From Caballeronia sordidicola (GTDB lineage: Bacteria > Pseudomonadota > Gammaproteobacteria > Burkholderiales > Burkholderiaceae): 64,000 nt of DNA. The stretch is from the NCBI RefSeq assembly GCF_000729995.1, contig NZ_JNFG01000022.1:45367-109366 (forward strand). Reading direction: 5' to 3'. Shown piece after piece: positions 26,935 to 35,584 of the stretch; the stretch's first letter is position 1; each line of letters opens with the position of its first letter. A program made the position numbers and the translations under genes. Under the pieces are notes generated by a model. The model was not told the origin of the DNA and made no database searches. It saw only the letters and a list, made by a program, of their open reading frames with translations.

Positions 26935-27246
26935 ATGAAGTCCTCACGACGCACGTTTCTGATTTCGAGCATTGGCGTGGCATCGGCGCTGGCGGTATCG
27001 CGTACCGCGTTCGCCGACCCGGTCAAGCTGGTCGAATCAGATCCGATGGCGCAAAGCCTCGGTTACAAGCTCGACGCCGCCACCGTCGATAAAGCCAAAT
27101 TCCCGCGTTACGCCGCCGGCCAGGATTGCGGCAATTGTTCATTCTTTCAAGGCAAACCCGCCGACGCTTTCGCTGCCTGCCCGATGTTCGCAGGCAAGCA
27201 GGTCGCAGCAAAAGGCTGGTGCAACGCTTATAACAAGAAAGCCTGA
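26935..27246 (+). CDS. High-potential iron-sulfur protein (HiPIP)
   Basis: 103 residues. A Tat-type signal (SSRRTFLISSIGVASALAVS, cleavage after AFA) exports the folded protein to the periplasm. Four Cys ligands for the 4Fe-4S cluster: QDCGNCSFFQ, AACPMF and KGWCNAYN, with family spacing. Soluble electron carrier between periplasmic redox enzymes. SD CGGAGC precedes ATG 26935. Followed by a good hairpin terminator. Confidence 0.94.
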   Translation: MKSSRRTFLISSIGVASALAVSRTAFADPVKLVESDPMAQSLGYKLDAATVDKAKFPRYAAGQDCGNCSFFQGKPADAFAACPMFAGKQVAAKGWCNAYNKKA

Positions 27247-27286
27247 GCCGCCCGGAACGGACAGGCAACGTAGCTGGTGATTATCG

Positions 27287-27323
27287 AAACGCGCCGCGCC
27301 ACTCACTGGCCAGGCGCGTTTTT
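27287..27323 (+). terminator. Intrinsic terminator after HiPIP gene
   Basis: AAACGCGCC / GGCGCGTTT with a 17-nt loop that contains a further GGCC-type pairing, ending in TTTTT. Confidence 0.75.
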
Positions 27324-27437
27324 GTGTCGCCGCTTGAAAACGATCTCAGCGCTCTTTACACTTTCTTTCCTCTCGCCACATCGATCTCGACGAAGCGCGG
27401 GCCTTGCCAGATAGCTTTATCTCTTGCCGGATGACCA

Positions 27438-27749
27438 ATGAAAGTTGTTAAAAGCCGCGAATTTACGGCCGAGCGCGCGTGGGGCGCACTCGATATCACC
27501 ACGATGAACGGCGTGTCATGCCGCCTGCACTGGACCGATGCGCCCTATAAATGGCACGTGAACGACGGCGAGGAAGTCTTCGCGGTCATGCAAGGCCAGG
27601 TGCGAATGCGCGTGCGGCGGGAGGGCGTAGAGGAAGAAGTACTACTCGATGCCGGCGATATCTTTCACGCGCAACCCGGCGATGAACATGTCGCCGAGCC
27701 GGTAGGTATTGCGCGAATCCTGGTGATCGAGAAAGAAGGGAGCGTTTGA
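27438..27749 (+). CDS. Small cupin-domain protein
   Basis: 103 residues, a single cupin barrel. Motif 1 HVNDGEEVFAVMQGQVRMRV is present with Glu, and motif 2 is GDIFHAQPGDEHVAEPVG with two His. The first metal His of motif 1 is replaced (YKWHVNDGEE), so metal binding is uncertain. Function unknown. Confidence 0.85.
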   Translation: MKVVKSREFTAERAWGALDITTMNGVSCRLHWTDAPYKWHVNDGEEVFAVMQGQVRMRVRREGVEEEVLLDAGDIFHAQPGDEHVAEPVGIARILVIEKEGSV

Positions 27750-27860
27750 AATAAGTTCGTGCGCGGAATGCGGGGACTTCCCGGCTAGGGAGCGTGCTTG
27801 GCACGCAGGACTCGCACTGGTTTTCAGGTTGCCGAGCGCGGCTTCGACTGACGGTGGTTG

Positions 27861-27892
27861 AAAAAAAACCGTTCCACGATGCGCCGGAACGG
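27861..27892 (-). terminator. Intrinsic terminator, minus strand
   Basis: Read on the minus strand: CCGTTCC, 10-nt loop, GGAACGG followed by eight T. It lies 120 nt past the stop of the small gene at 28012, the only minus-strand gene that could use it. The rest of 27750-28011 shows nothing else. Confidence 0.75.
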
Positions 27893-28011
27893 CTTTCTAT
27901 TCAGCAGACGATATATCTGCGCTGCGCTGCGCTTTGGCGTCAAGTCAATCCGCCGTTATGCCGCCGCCTTGAGCCCAACCGTGTTCATGCGGCCAGACGC
28001 ATCGCACTGAC

Positions 28012-28296
28012 TTAAACCGCTGCCTTGCGTTCGAGTCCAGCCTTGACCAACAACTCCGCCAACGCTTCCGACATTCCGCCTTCGTGCTTCGCGGCATGTT
28101 CCTGCAATTGCTTGACGAGATCGCTGTCCAGCTTGCAGGCGAACGGCACGAGTCCTTTTTCCTGATCGAGCCGGCGCTGTTCGCGCTTGTCGAGTTTCGG
28201 CTGCGCGGTTTGTGGGCCGAAGCTCGACGCGCTGTTTTGCTTCAGGCCGTTGGCAAGCTTGAGCGCCTTGTTTTTTTCCAGATCGAATTTTTTCAC
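28012..28296 (-). CDS. Small basic protein with ribbon-helix-helix-like C-terminus
   Basis: 94 residues. The start is GTG 28296 because GGAG is 6 nt before it; a TTG at 28308 lacks spacing. Lys-rich N-terminal half (MKKFDLEKNKALKLANGLKQ), then FACKLDSDLVKQLQEHAAKH and EGGMSEALAELLVKAGLERK, which reads as a strand-helix-helix of RHH type. DNA binding is a guess. Downstream of the Mut7-C gene on the same strand (115 bp gap). Confidence 0.75.
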   Translation of the reverse strand: MKKFDLEKNKALKLANGLKQNSASSFGPQTAQPKLDKREQRRLDQEKGLVPFACKLDSDLVKQLQEHAAKHEGGMSEALAELLVKAGLERKAAV

Positions 28297-28411
28297 GCGA
28301 AGCTCCAAAAGCTATAGAGGCACAAGGCCGAGGCGCGTATTGTACGCACCTCCGGGCTTGAGCCATGCTTCGAGCCGTGTTTGAGCCATGTTTCAGCCAT
28401 TAATGAGCCCT

Positions 28412-29191
28412 TTAACCGGACGCGGGAACCGGCGGACTACCCGGCGCGCCGTCCATCAATTCTTCGATGCGCGCCCGCATCCTTTTCCAGTGCGACCCTT
28501 CCCAAAAGACCCGCCTGCATACATCGCACGTCACAAACCGCGCGTGCCGCTCAAGCACACCTTCCGGCACGCGATCGCTCACCTCGTCCGCGCTCGCGCG
28601 ACGCAGCGGCGCGTTGCACATCAAACACAGGCGAAACGGGCGGACGTGCTGCGTGAGCCCGAGCCGCGTGGCGACTTCGCGCCATTGCGCATCGGGTTGG
28701 AGCGTGCGCACGTAGCAGCCGTGAACCAGCGAGCGGCGCTTCAGTAATTCACGATCGCGCGTGAGCACCACGCGATGTTCAGCGAGCGCAAGCTGCTCGA
28801 TTTCATCGTCGGGAAAATGGTTGTCGTAGCGAGTATCGAAACCGGCTAGCCGAAGCAGTTGAGCCAGGCCGCCAAGATGCGCATCGGCGATAAAACGCAG
28901 CGTCTCCAGCCGCAATGGGGCACGCAAGGGATGCGCGATTTCAAGCGCGCGGGGCATCACGCCGGGCGGGTAGACATCGATAAAATCTGCGTCTTCCATG
29001 AGGGTATCGAAGCCGTCGGGCAAGCCGTTGCGTAGAATCAGCGCCACTTCCGTGTGCGGCACGCCGAGTGCTTCGATCATATGCTTGGTCGTCGACGCCA
29101 CCGGACACACGCACGCAAACGCCTGTTCGCGCTGCGGCCGCGCCAGGAACTCATTCAACTCCCGATGAAAACGGAACGTGGCAGTCGTCAT
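28412..29191 (-). CDS. Mut7-C RNase domain protein with ubiquitin-like N-terminus
   Basis: 259 residues from ATG 29191. The N-terminal ~85 residues are a beta-grasp (Mut7-C ubiquitin-type) domain, TATFRFHRELNEFLARPQRE. The C-terminal part is a PIN-like Mut7-C nuclease: RFIADAHLGGLAQLLRLAGF with its Asp, then VLTRDRELLKRR, and a zinc-ribbon CLMC...CDVC at the end. Members are presumed RNases; biological target unknown. The tail (DGAPGSPPVPASG) is low complexity. Confidence 0.9.
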   Translation of the reverse strand: MTTATFRFHRELNEFLARPQREQAFACVCPVASTTKHMIEALGVPHTEVALILRNGLPDGFDTLMEDADFIDVYPPGVMPRALEIAHPLRAPLRLETLRFIADAHLGGLAQLLRLAGFDTRYDNHFPDDEIEQLALAEHRVVLTRDRELLKRRSLVHGCYVRTLQPDAQWREVATRLGLTQHVRPFRLCLMCNAPLRRASADEVSDRVPEGVLERHARFVTCDVCRRVFWEGSHWKRMRARIEELMDGAPGSPPVPASG

Positions 29192-29297
29192 GGATTTGAG
29201 TATCGCATCGCTTCGATGCGCCTGCTTTGGAGCGTATGAAAGCGGGGCTCGTCGCGGGGTCACTTGCATTCGTCAACCGCAACGAAAGTTGCATGGG

Positions 29298-29330
29298 ACC
29301 AGAGTAATCCGCTAAAGCGGGAACTCTGGT
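29298..29330 (+). promoter_or_regulatory. Two-tier hairpin in the leader of the dehydrogenase gene
   Basis: ACCAGAGT (29298-29305) pairs with ACTCTGGT (29323-29330), and inside it CCGC pairs with GCGG around TAAA. It ends 4 nt before the SD (AGGAGA) of the gene at 29346, so it may be an operator or an RNA element acting on translation. No match to a riboswitch class that I know. Confidence 0.55.
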
Positions 29331-29345
29331 CGACAGGAGAAAAGT

Positions 29346-30224
29346 ATGGACATCGGATTTATTGGACTCGGCAGTATGGGCGGCGCGATGGCGCTCAATG
29401 CATTGAAGGCAGGCCACACGGTACGCGTCTGGAACCGTTCGCCCGATGCCGCAAAAGCACTCGCCGAACAAGGCGCGCGCGTGGTTGCATCGGCGGATGA
29501 AGCGTTCGCGGGCGACGCGGTGTTCTCCATGCTCGCCGATGACTCCGCGCTACGCGCAGTACTGCTCGACAGCGGCTTGCTCGAACGTGCACCGAAGGGT
29601 TTGGTACACGTGAACATGGCCACGATCTCAGCCGCGTTCTGCGAGGAGTTAACGAGCCTGCACGAGCGGCACGGCGTGGCGTACGTCGCGGCGCCCGTGC
29701 TCGGGCGGCCCGACGTGGCGGCGGCGGGCAAGCTGAATATCGTGGCGGCGGGCGCGGATGACGCCATTGCCCGCGTGCAACCGATCTTCGATGTCATCGG
29801 CCAGAAGACCTGGCGCGTCGGTACTGCACCGCAGCACGCGAATGTTTTCAAGCTGGCTGCGAACTTCATGCTGGCATCGGCGATCGAAACGACTGCTGAG
29901 GCGGCGTCGCTGATGACGGGGCATGGCATCGATCCGCACGCATTCCTCGACGTGATCACGAACACGCTGTTTCCGGGTCCGGTGTATCAGGGCTATGGCC
30001 GGATGATCGCCGACAACCGCTATGAGCCGGCGTTATTCAAGGCCCGGCTGGGGTTGAAAGACGTGCGGCTTGCGATCGCTGCCGGTGAAGCGGTGAACGT
30101 GGCGTTGCCCGTGGCAAGCCTGGTGCGCGACAACCTTATCGATGTTCTTGCCCAGGGCGATGGCGACAAGGACCTGGCTGTGCTCGGAAAGGTTGCAGCA
30201 CGGCGCGCGGGGAAAAAGGTGTGA
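29346..30224 (+). CDS. NAD(P)-dependent beta-hydroxyacid dehydrogenase (3-HIBDH family)
   Basis: 292 residues. Dinucleotide-binding GFIGLGSMGGAMA at the N-terminus with NRS after strand 2, substrate loop AAPVLGRPDVAAAGKL, and the catalytic Lys in NVFKLAANFMLASAI. Family enzymes oxidise or reduce 3-hydroxyisobutyrate, tartronate semialdehyde, glyoxylate or succinic semialdehyde; the substrate cannot be told. The sequence GRPDVAAAGKL is usual for the glyoxylate/succinic semialdehyde reductase-like branch. SD AGGAGA before the ATG. Confidence 0.9.
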   Translation: MDIGFIGLGSMGGAMALNALKAGHTVRVWNRSPDAAKALAEQGARVVASADEAFAGDAVFSMLADDSALRAVLLDSGLLERAPKGLVHVNMATISAAFCEELTSLHERHGVAYVAAPVLGRPDVAAAGKLNIVAAGADDAIARVQPIFDVIGQKTWRVGTAPQHANVFKLAANFMLASAIETTAEAASLMTGHGIDPHAFLDVITNTLFPGPVYQGYGRMIADNRYEPALFKARLGLKDVRLAIAAGEAVNVALPVASLVRDNLIDVLAQGDGDKDLAVLGKVAARRAGKKV

Positions 30225-30569
30225 TCGATACGGTTTGATTTTTGCTCGGTAATAAAAGTAAAGCCCGAACTGAAGCCCGGATGCGACGGCGTTGTATCGA
30301 CGAAAAATAGCGGCAATGTAGGGGAACGTTCCCTATACTTGTCGCGCCGTTAGCCTCAGGTTCGGGATTGTTTCGAATATGACAGCATTCTGGATAGCAT
30401 TCGGTGGCGCACATACGAACACACGCCGCCGGTGCAGGCTTTTCAAAAGGTCTCGTCGGCGACGAAACCGGCTTGGAAGCTGGTGCGGAAACGATGTGAA
30501 AGCTGGTTTTCGGGTCGGTTTCCGGGCCAGCTTATAAAAAGACGAAGCGGAGACAGGACAGCGCCCACT
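30225..30569. promoter_or_regulatory. Intergenic region with 12-bp palindrome at 30322-30333
   Basis: 345 bp. GGGAACGTTCCC is a perfect palindrome followed directly by TATACT, a promoter-like hexamer, so a repressor overlapping the promoter of the next two genes is conceivable. Nothing else recognised. Confidence 0.4.
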
Positions 30570-31022
30570 ATGAAAAGAACTCTTCGGGGTCTCATGTTCG
30601 TGTCGGCATCGGCGGGCCTTGCATGGGCTTGCCTGAGTATGCCCGCGGTCGCTCTCGCCGACGACACCCCCAATCCCTGCGATGCACTCAAGCGCATTGT
30701 GGCGGCAGCACCTGATGGCTTCACTTCCTTGCGACCCAACGATGGCAAAGCTGTCGCGCAGCCTTATGGCCGCGACGCGCAGTGCGCGGTGAAAACCGGC
30801 ACTTATAGCTGTACTTGGACGAAGGGGGCGGACGCCGGATCGGCGGCTGACGCTTTGCAGGGCGTGGCGGCGGACATTGCCGCGTGCTTGCCGGACGCCA
30901 CACATGATCAAAACTCGCCGGGTCGGCAGCATTTTTATATTGGGGCGCAGGGGCAGCGCACGCAGATCACTGCAACGACTGCTGGTGCTGGAAAGTTGAC
31001 GCTCGCGGTGTCGGGCAAATGA
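30570..31022 (+). CDS. Exported protein of unknown function
   Basis: 150 residues from ATG 30570. Signal peptide KRTLRGLMFVSASAGLAWAC ending near ALADD; four Cys follow in the mature part (NPCDAL, AQCAVK, YSCTWT, AACLPD), enough for two disulfides. Not recognised. The in-frame extension from 30432 has no SD and is rejected. It is 11 nt before a receiver-domain gene and probably cotranscribed with it. Confidence 0.8.
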   Translation: MKRTLRGLMFVSASAGLAWACLSMPAVALADDTPNPCDALKRIVAAAPDGFTSLRPNDGKAVAQPYGRDAQCAVKTGTYSCTWTKGADAGSAADALQGVAADIAACLPDATHDQNSPGRQHFYIGAQGQRTQITATTAGAGKLTLAVSGK

Positions 31023-31032
31023 GGGGGCAGTC

Positions 31033-31398
31033 GTGACCAAGCGTGTTCTCATAGCCGATGACGACGACGACGCCCTGAGTTGCCTGGCGAACTTGCTGAC
31101 AGGGCTGGGCCATCAAGTGGCGCAGGCGTCGTGCGGCGCTCAGGCACTCGACGTCGCGCGGCAATTCGCACCGGAAGTGGTGATCCTGGATCTGGGCATG
31201 TCGCCGATGGATGGTCTTTCTGCCGCGCGTGCTTTGCGGGCCTTGCCCGAGGGCCCGGCGATGCTGCTAGTTGCGCTGACGGGCTGGGGACAGCCGCAGC
31301 ACCATGCTATGACGCAGGAAGCGGGCTTCGATATTCATCTGGTGAAACCTGTTTCTATCGATCAACTGGGCTTTATTCTGTCGATGACTCAGCCTTGA
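31033..31398 (+). CDS. Receiver-only response regulator
   Basis: 121 residues starting with GTG, SD GAGGGGG. Acidic pocket IADDDDDA, phospho-Asp in VVILDLGMSPMDG, Thr in VALTGWG, Lys in HLVKPVS. No output domain. It resembles the regulator at 22292, sharing the AGFDxHLVKPVS ending. Kinase and target unknown. Confidence 0.9.
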   Translation: MTKRVLIADDDDDALSCLANLLTGLGHQVAQASCGAQALDVARQFAPEVVILDLGMSPMDGLSAARALRALPEGPAMLLVALTGWGQPQHHAMTQEAGFDIHLVKPVSIDQLGFILSMTQP

Positions 31399-31442
31399 TG
31401 TTGCGCCATCGCAACAAAATGACGTGGATCGACTAAGAGATG

Positions 31443-31471
31443 TTGCGCTGCACCAATGGTTTTGGTACAGT
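31443..31471 (+). promoter_or_regulatory. Sigma-70-type promoter of candidate small RNA
   Basis: TTGCGC (31443-31448), 17-bp spacer, TACAGT (31466-31471). Initiation is expected near 31478. It lies 45 bp after the receiver gene stop. Confidence 0.6.
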
Positions 31472-31477
31472 GGGGTT

Positions 31478-31538
31478 GTCTCCTCCATGTCTCCACTGAT
31501 ATGGATTCAGCCCGCCCATCTTAGGCGGGCTTTTTTTT
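31478..31538 (+). ncRNA. Candidate trans-acting small RNA with anti-Shine-Dalgarno seed
   Basis: About 61 nt from the predicted start to the T tract. The unpaired 5' part GTCTCCTCCATGTCTCC is complementary to GGAGACATGGAGGA, i.e. to an SD plus start codon. The 3' part is a compact intrinsic terminator ending in eight T (31509-31538), as expected of an Hfq-type sRNA. I recall an abundant Burkholderia sRNA (NcS27) with this kind of seed, but cannot verify identity here. Alternative: the hairpin is just the terminator of the receiver operon. Confidence 0.65.
31509..31538 (+). terminator. Intrinsic terminator of the small RNA
   Basis: AGCCCGCC, 7-nt loop, GGCGGGCT with the following T run (31531-31538). 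Strong on the plus strand. Confidence 0.9.
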
Positions 31539-31564
31539 ATCCAGATTTTGGCCGCGCGACGTCC

Positions 31565-32401
31565 TTAGAACCGGTACGAAACCGCCAGGAACGTGATCAG
31601 CGGATTGGCGCTCAGCCTTGATTTCGTCGTTGCCAGTTCGGTCCCGTCAGCCGCCTTGATGATCAACGACGACGTCGTCTTCAGCGGAATGTAGGTTAGC
31701 GAGGCAATCAAACCCCAGTGCTTGTCGAAGTTATATGTCGCGCCAAGATTGAACACCGGCTGCCACGACGATGAAGCTTTCGCCTCCACCGACGTCGGTC
31801 CAGGCTTGCCCGCACCCGCCGCCAGCACCGCCCCAAGATTGTTCTGCGTCGATTGCTCGAAACCGTTGGTGAGCTTGATGTTCGTGAAGAAGTTATACGA
31901 CACACCAAGGCCCGCAAACGGCCGGAACGCAGAAGTCGGCGAGTTGAAGTAATACTGGAAAATCAGCGCCGGGCTCCACTGTCGCACGCTCTTTACGATC
32001 GGGTTGGTCTGATCGAGATTCTGGTTGCCAAGCGCGCCTGCGGGCCCTGGCGGTTGAATGGTGCCGTGACCATCCAGTTCGAACTCGGGCGGCACGCCAC
32101 CCACGAACGTGGTCGCAATGTGATCGGTGAAAAAGTGTGTGAAGACGAGGCCGAACGTATCGGCGCTCTTCGTCGATAAACTCGTCCCCGCCGACGTGAA
32201 TTGCGACGGCAAGCGCAGCGGCGTATTGATCGGCGTAGGCGCCACGTGCGTGGTCAACTCATCGCTCGAATCCTGCGGCATGACGTGAAACCAGCCGAGT
32301 CCCACGACGTTATCGCCGGCACTTTGCGCATGGGCTGACAGCGACGCACACGCAGCTACCGCCACCGCCAACGGTTTTCCCGCAGCCAAAAGCTTCTTCA
32401 T
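31565..32401 (-). CDS. ompW: OmpW family outer-membrane protein
   Basis: 278 residues. Signal peptide with cleavage near SAHAQS, then an eight-strand beta-barrel pattern: GLVFTHFFTDHIATTFVGG, SPALIFQYYFNSPTSAFRPF, AGLGVSYNFFTNI, and the C-terminal ITFLAVSYRF with terminal Phe for BAM insertion. Longer than E. coli OmpW, with long loops. Likely a narrow channel for hydrophobic small molecules. SD GAGAGACGAA before the ATG. Confidence 0.9.
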   Translation of the reverse strand: MKKLLAAGKPLAVAVAACASLSAHAQSAGDNVVGLGWFHVMPQDSSDELTTHVAPTPINTPLRLPSQFTSAGTSLSTKSADTFGLVFTHFFTDHIATTFVGGVPPEFELDGHGTIQPPGPAGALGNQNLDQTNPIVKSVRQWSPALIFQYYFNSPTSAFRPFAGLGVSYNFFTNIKLTNGFEQSTQNNLGAVLAAGAGKPGPTSVEAKASSSWQPVFNLGATYNFDKHWGLIASLTYIPLKTTSSLIIKAADGTELATTKSRLSANPLITFLAVSYRF

Positions 32402-32503
32402 TTCGTCTCTCTTCGGTTACAGGCCGTCATGCGAACGCAGCGAGTCTTCGTGGAAAACCGCGCGTTGTTCGCATGCAGCCGTCTTTGATAGGCTGCTAGA
32501 CGG

Positions 32504-33751
32504 TCACTGCACAAATGAGCCGATGGTGTAATACGGTGTCGTCGGGTCGCTCTGGTCGAGATAGCCGAACACGCCGCCGGAGAAGATGAACTTGCCGGTT
32601 GGCGTCGTGCCGGTCGATGCACCCACGACCGTCGATGTCACCAGACCCGGAATCGTCTCGGTGTAGTCGAGATTCAGCGCGCGGGACAACGCAACCTGCG
32701 ACGGCTGGAACGGATCGATCAAGGTGGCTTGCGTGCCGCTGAGCGCGGTGGTGCGGTAGTCGAAGGCGTTATCCACGCCGACGTATTCCCCATTCACCGA
32801 TCCCGATACCACGCTGGTTTGCGGCGACATCATCGAAATACCGGATTCGTCGTCGGCGAAGGGCGGAATGCCCGAGGTGATCGTGGCGTTCGCCGTGCCG
32901 GTACGCACGAGGATCGGCACGTTCTGGCCACGCAGCTTGCCCACGATCATGTAGCCCTTGCCCAGCGGACCGGCGGCCAGCGTCGGGTTGCCTTGCCCGA
33001 GGAAGTTGTTCGTGACGAACGCGCCGCTGCCATCCGGCGATTGCGCGAAGTTCGATCCAGCTTGCTGGCACTTGCCGGCGTTCACGCCGGTGTTGTCACA
33101 CTCTTGCCAGGTGCCATCGGCGTTGATCGTGATCTTCGAGTCGACAGAGAGACGCGCGTAGTTTTGCGACGGAATCTCGTGATAGCCCAGTTGGTTATAC
33201 GTCCCGGCTACATTGGCGAGATTCGTTTCCAGCGTCGAGAAACCGATGAACGGGTAGTACGGGAAGGTCCGGTCAGGCACCACGCCCTGGCCAAGAATCC
33301 CGCCGAACTGCAGCTCCTTGCCCGGAATCGTGCCGCCCGCCACGCCTTCGCCGACGAAGATGCGCGCGGGACGCGTCGGATCGAGCGTCGCACCGTTCAA
33401 CTGGTACGCGCACTGATTGAGCTTTTGTGTCGGCAAGCCGGTTTCCATCGTCAGCGTGCCGTTCTGCGACGTGCCGGCGCGGGTGGGCGAGACCGTGCCG
33501 GTGACGGCAGGGATCGGAGATTCCACGTAGGTCACCTGCCAGGTGAGTTTGGTCGTGTCGAGCTGCAGCTGGATGAGTTCACCGCTGCCGCCGCCACCGG
33601 TGAACGTGGTCGTGTAGTCAAGCGACGCCGGGCACAGCCGGACGACCGGCGCCTGAGGCGCATCGCTGCCGCCACCGCAGCCGCCGAGGAACGGCGTGAC
33701 GCCAGCGATTGACGCACCCATCGCACCCAACGCAAAAGTTCTCCATTTCAT
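32504..33751 (-). CDS. DUF2957-like lipoprotein (paralog 1)
   Basis: 415 residues. Lipobox in ASIAGVTPFLGGCGGGSDAP, so a lipoprotein anchored at the Cys. The body is beta-rich with YVESPIPAVTGTVSPTRAGT and FPYYPFIGFSTLETNLANVA. Clearly paralogous to the next gene upstream (FYPFIGFSTVSTNVADLKGT there). The family assignment to DUF2957, seen in Burkholderia lipoproteins, is from memory. Function unknown. The start at 33751 has SD GGAGACAGCAGT; the longer frame is rejected. Confidence 0.82.
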   Translation of the reverse strand: MKWRTFALGAMGASIAGVTPFLGGCGGGSDAPQAPVVRLCPASLDYTTTFTGGGGSGELIQLQLDTTKLTWQVTYVESPIPAVTGTVSPTRAGTSQNGTLTMETGLPTQKLNQCAYQLNGATLDPTRPARIFVGEGVAGGTIPGKELQFGGILGQGVVPDRTFPYYPFIGFSTLETNLANVAGTYNQLGYHEIPSQNYARLSVDSKITINADGTWQECDNTGVNAGKCQQAGSNFAQSPDGSGAFVTNNFLGQGNPTLAAGPLGKGYMIVGKLRGQNVPILVRTGTANATITSGIPPFADDESGISMMSPQTSVVSGSVNGEYVGVDNAFDYRTTALSGTQATLIDPFQPSQVALSRALNLDYTETIPGLVTSTVVGASTGTTPTGKFIFSGGVFGYLDQSDPTTPYYTIGSFVQ

Positions 33752-33858
33752 ACTGCTGTCTCCGTCCACATTTGTTCGTTCGTGTTTCGTTGGCAGCCGG
33801 CGCGTGCCGGCTGCCCTGGTCTTGAGTGCTTCTGTGCGTTTTGTGTACTCGGCAGTGC

Positions 33859-35310
33859 TTATTTGCTGAGCAGTGAGCCGATACCGAAGTACGGACTCGC
33901 GGGGGTATCGGCGTTAGCGGACGTGGATGTCAGGCCGCCGTTCACCGTGCTGCCGGCAATGAAGATCCCGTACAGGCCACCCGCCGAGATCAGCGCACCC
34001 TGGCCACCGTTCTGGTCCTGCACCCCGATCAAGCCGGGCAATTGTTGCGCGTAGCTCATGCCGAAACCGGTCTCGGAAGCCTGCGTCGATGGATTGATGA
34101 ACGAGCCCACCGGACCTTGCAGCAACGTCGCCGTGTACTTGAAGTTCGAATCCGCGCCGACATAACCACCATCGAACGCGCCCGACGTGAGTGCCGTGTT
34201 CGGAGCGAGCATGGCGATGCCGGATTCATCGTCGACTTGTGCGGCGGATGTGTTCAGCGGTGTAAGCGGCGAAGGCACGAAGACCTGGCCGGTACGCACG
34301 ACGATCGGCACGATCGCGCCGTTGATCTTGCCGATCACCATGTTCGCGTTCGCCACGGCCGGGAACGTGAGCGCGCCGACGAGCGGCAGCACAGGCGTCG
34401 AACGGTTGCCCTGCACTTGCGGGGCGACTGCGCTGGTGAAGTACGCGCCGCCGGCGTTCGCTGTCCACGCGCCGCCGGTTGTCTGGCAAGACGTATTCGA
34501 TGCCGGTACCGGCACGCTGCAGTTGCCGGCGGCATCGAAGGATTCTTGCGCCTGGGTGGTCGTGGTCGAGTAGTTATTCGATGGGACCAGGTGGTAAAGC
34601 AGCGCGTTATACGTGCCCTTCAGATCCGCGACGTTCGTGCTCACCGTCGAAAAACCGATGAACGGATAGAAGTCGAAGTGACGGTTCGGCACCGGGAACA
34701 ATTGCGGGAAACCGGGGATCGCATGGACCCCGTCAGCGGTTAGCGTCGCGCCGTTGTATTGCACGGTCGCTCCCGGAATGCCGCCGCCCGCCACTCCCTG
34801 GCCGATAAAGATGGTCGGCGGGTTCGCCTGGTTGAACGCGGCGGCCGTTGTGTAGACCGAACCATCCGATGCCTGGCCGCCGCCCGGCGTCAGCACGAAC
34901 GCGCATCGCGTTTGCTCCGCCGTGGGAAGCGTGCCTGCCGGCGGGTGGACCACGGCGCCGGCAATCGTCGTGCCCTTGCGGGTCGGATTGACGGTACCGG
35001 TGACGAGCGGAATGGGCGATTCGAGCCACTTCAGCGTGTATTTCATGTTCACGGCGTCGATGTTCAGGCTCACGATCTCACCGCTGCCCGCACCGCCCAG
35101 ATACGTACTCGACACAATGTCCGCATTCGCCGGACACAGCGGTGCCGCACCCGCACCGACAGCCGGTGCGCCCTGCGTGCCACAACTCGCGCCGGAACAT
35201 TGCGGCGTGTTGATCGGACCCGGGTTGTCGGCGTTGCCGCCGCCGCAAGCAACAAACAACGGCGCGGTCGCAAGTGCGAGCGCGAGTCCTTTCGAAATGG
35301 CATACGGCAT
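33859..35310 (-). CDS. DUF2957-like lipoprotein (paralog 2)
   Basis: 483 residues with lipobox LATAPLFVACGGGNADNPGP. Shares with its neighbour the GELIxL/GEIVSL stretch, WLESPIPLVTGTVNPTRKGT and FYPFIGFSTVSTNVADLKGT. About 70 residues longer, with insertions in the middle. SD GGGAGACAGCGGT. Same strand as paralog 1, 107 bp upstream, so probably one transcript. Envelope location; function unknown. Confidence 0.82.
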   Translation of the reverse strand: MPYAISKGLALALATAPLFVACGGGNADNPGPINTPQCSGASCGTQGAPAVGAGAAPLCPANADIVSSTYLGGAGSGEIVSLNIDAVNMKYTLKWLESPIPLVTGTVNPTRKGTTIAGAVVHPPAGTLPTAEQTRCAFVLTPGGGQASDGSVYTTAAAFNQANPPTIFIGQGVAGGGIPGATVQYNGATLTADGVHAIPGFPQLFPVPNRHFDFYPFIGFSTVSTNVADLKGTYNALLYHLVPSNNYSTTTTQAQESFDAAGNCSVPVPASNTSCQTTGGAWTANAGGAYFTSAVAPQVQGNRSTPVLPLVGALTFPAVANANMVIGKINGAIVPIVVRTGQVFVPSPLTPLNTSAAQVDDESGIAMLAPNTALTSGAFDGGYVGADSNFKYTATLLQGPVGSFINPSTQASETGFGMSYAQQLPGLIGVQDQNGGQGALISAGGLYGIFIAGSTVNGGLTSTSANADTPASPYFGIGSLLSK

Positions 35311-35551
35311 ACCGCTGTCTCCCTGATCTAGTTTTGCGCGTGTAATTTCGCTGTCGACTTTTCGTGTGTCAACCGACTGAAACGTCTAAATCGACGATTC
35401 AAACGGAGGGCTTCCGTTTGCGCCTTGACTGATAAGGCTCGAACGGCGCATTGAAACAAAAGTTTTTCCGTAAGGTTAATTGGAGAAAATCTATTTCAAT
35501 GCGAGGCAAAAAGAAGAACGTTTAAGTGCGAAAACGCGTAATCATCGACGA

Positions 35552-35563
35552 ACGAACGTTCGT
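35552..35563. promoter_or_regulatory. 12-bp palindrome before the 44-residue gene
   Basis: ACGAACGTTCGT, perfect palindrome, ending 21 bp before the ATG at 35585. A possible operator. The remaining 35311-35551 is AT-richer than its surroundings and shows no gene. Confidence 0.4.
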
Positions 35564-35584
35564 AAATAAATTGGGAGAATCCCT

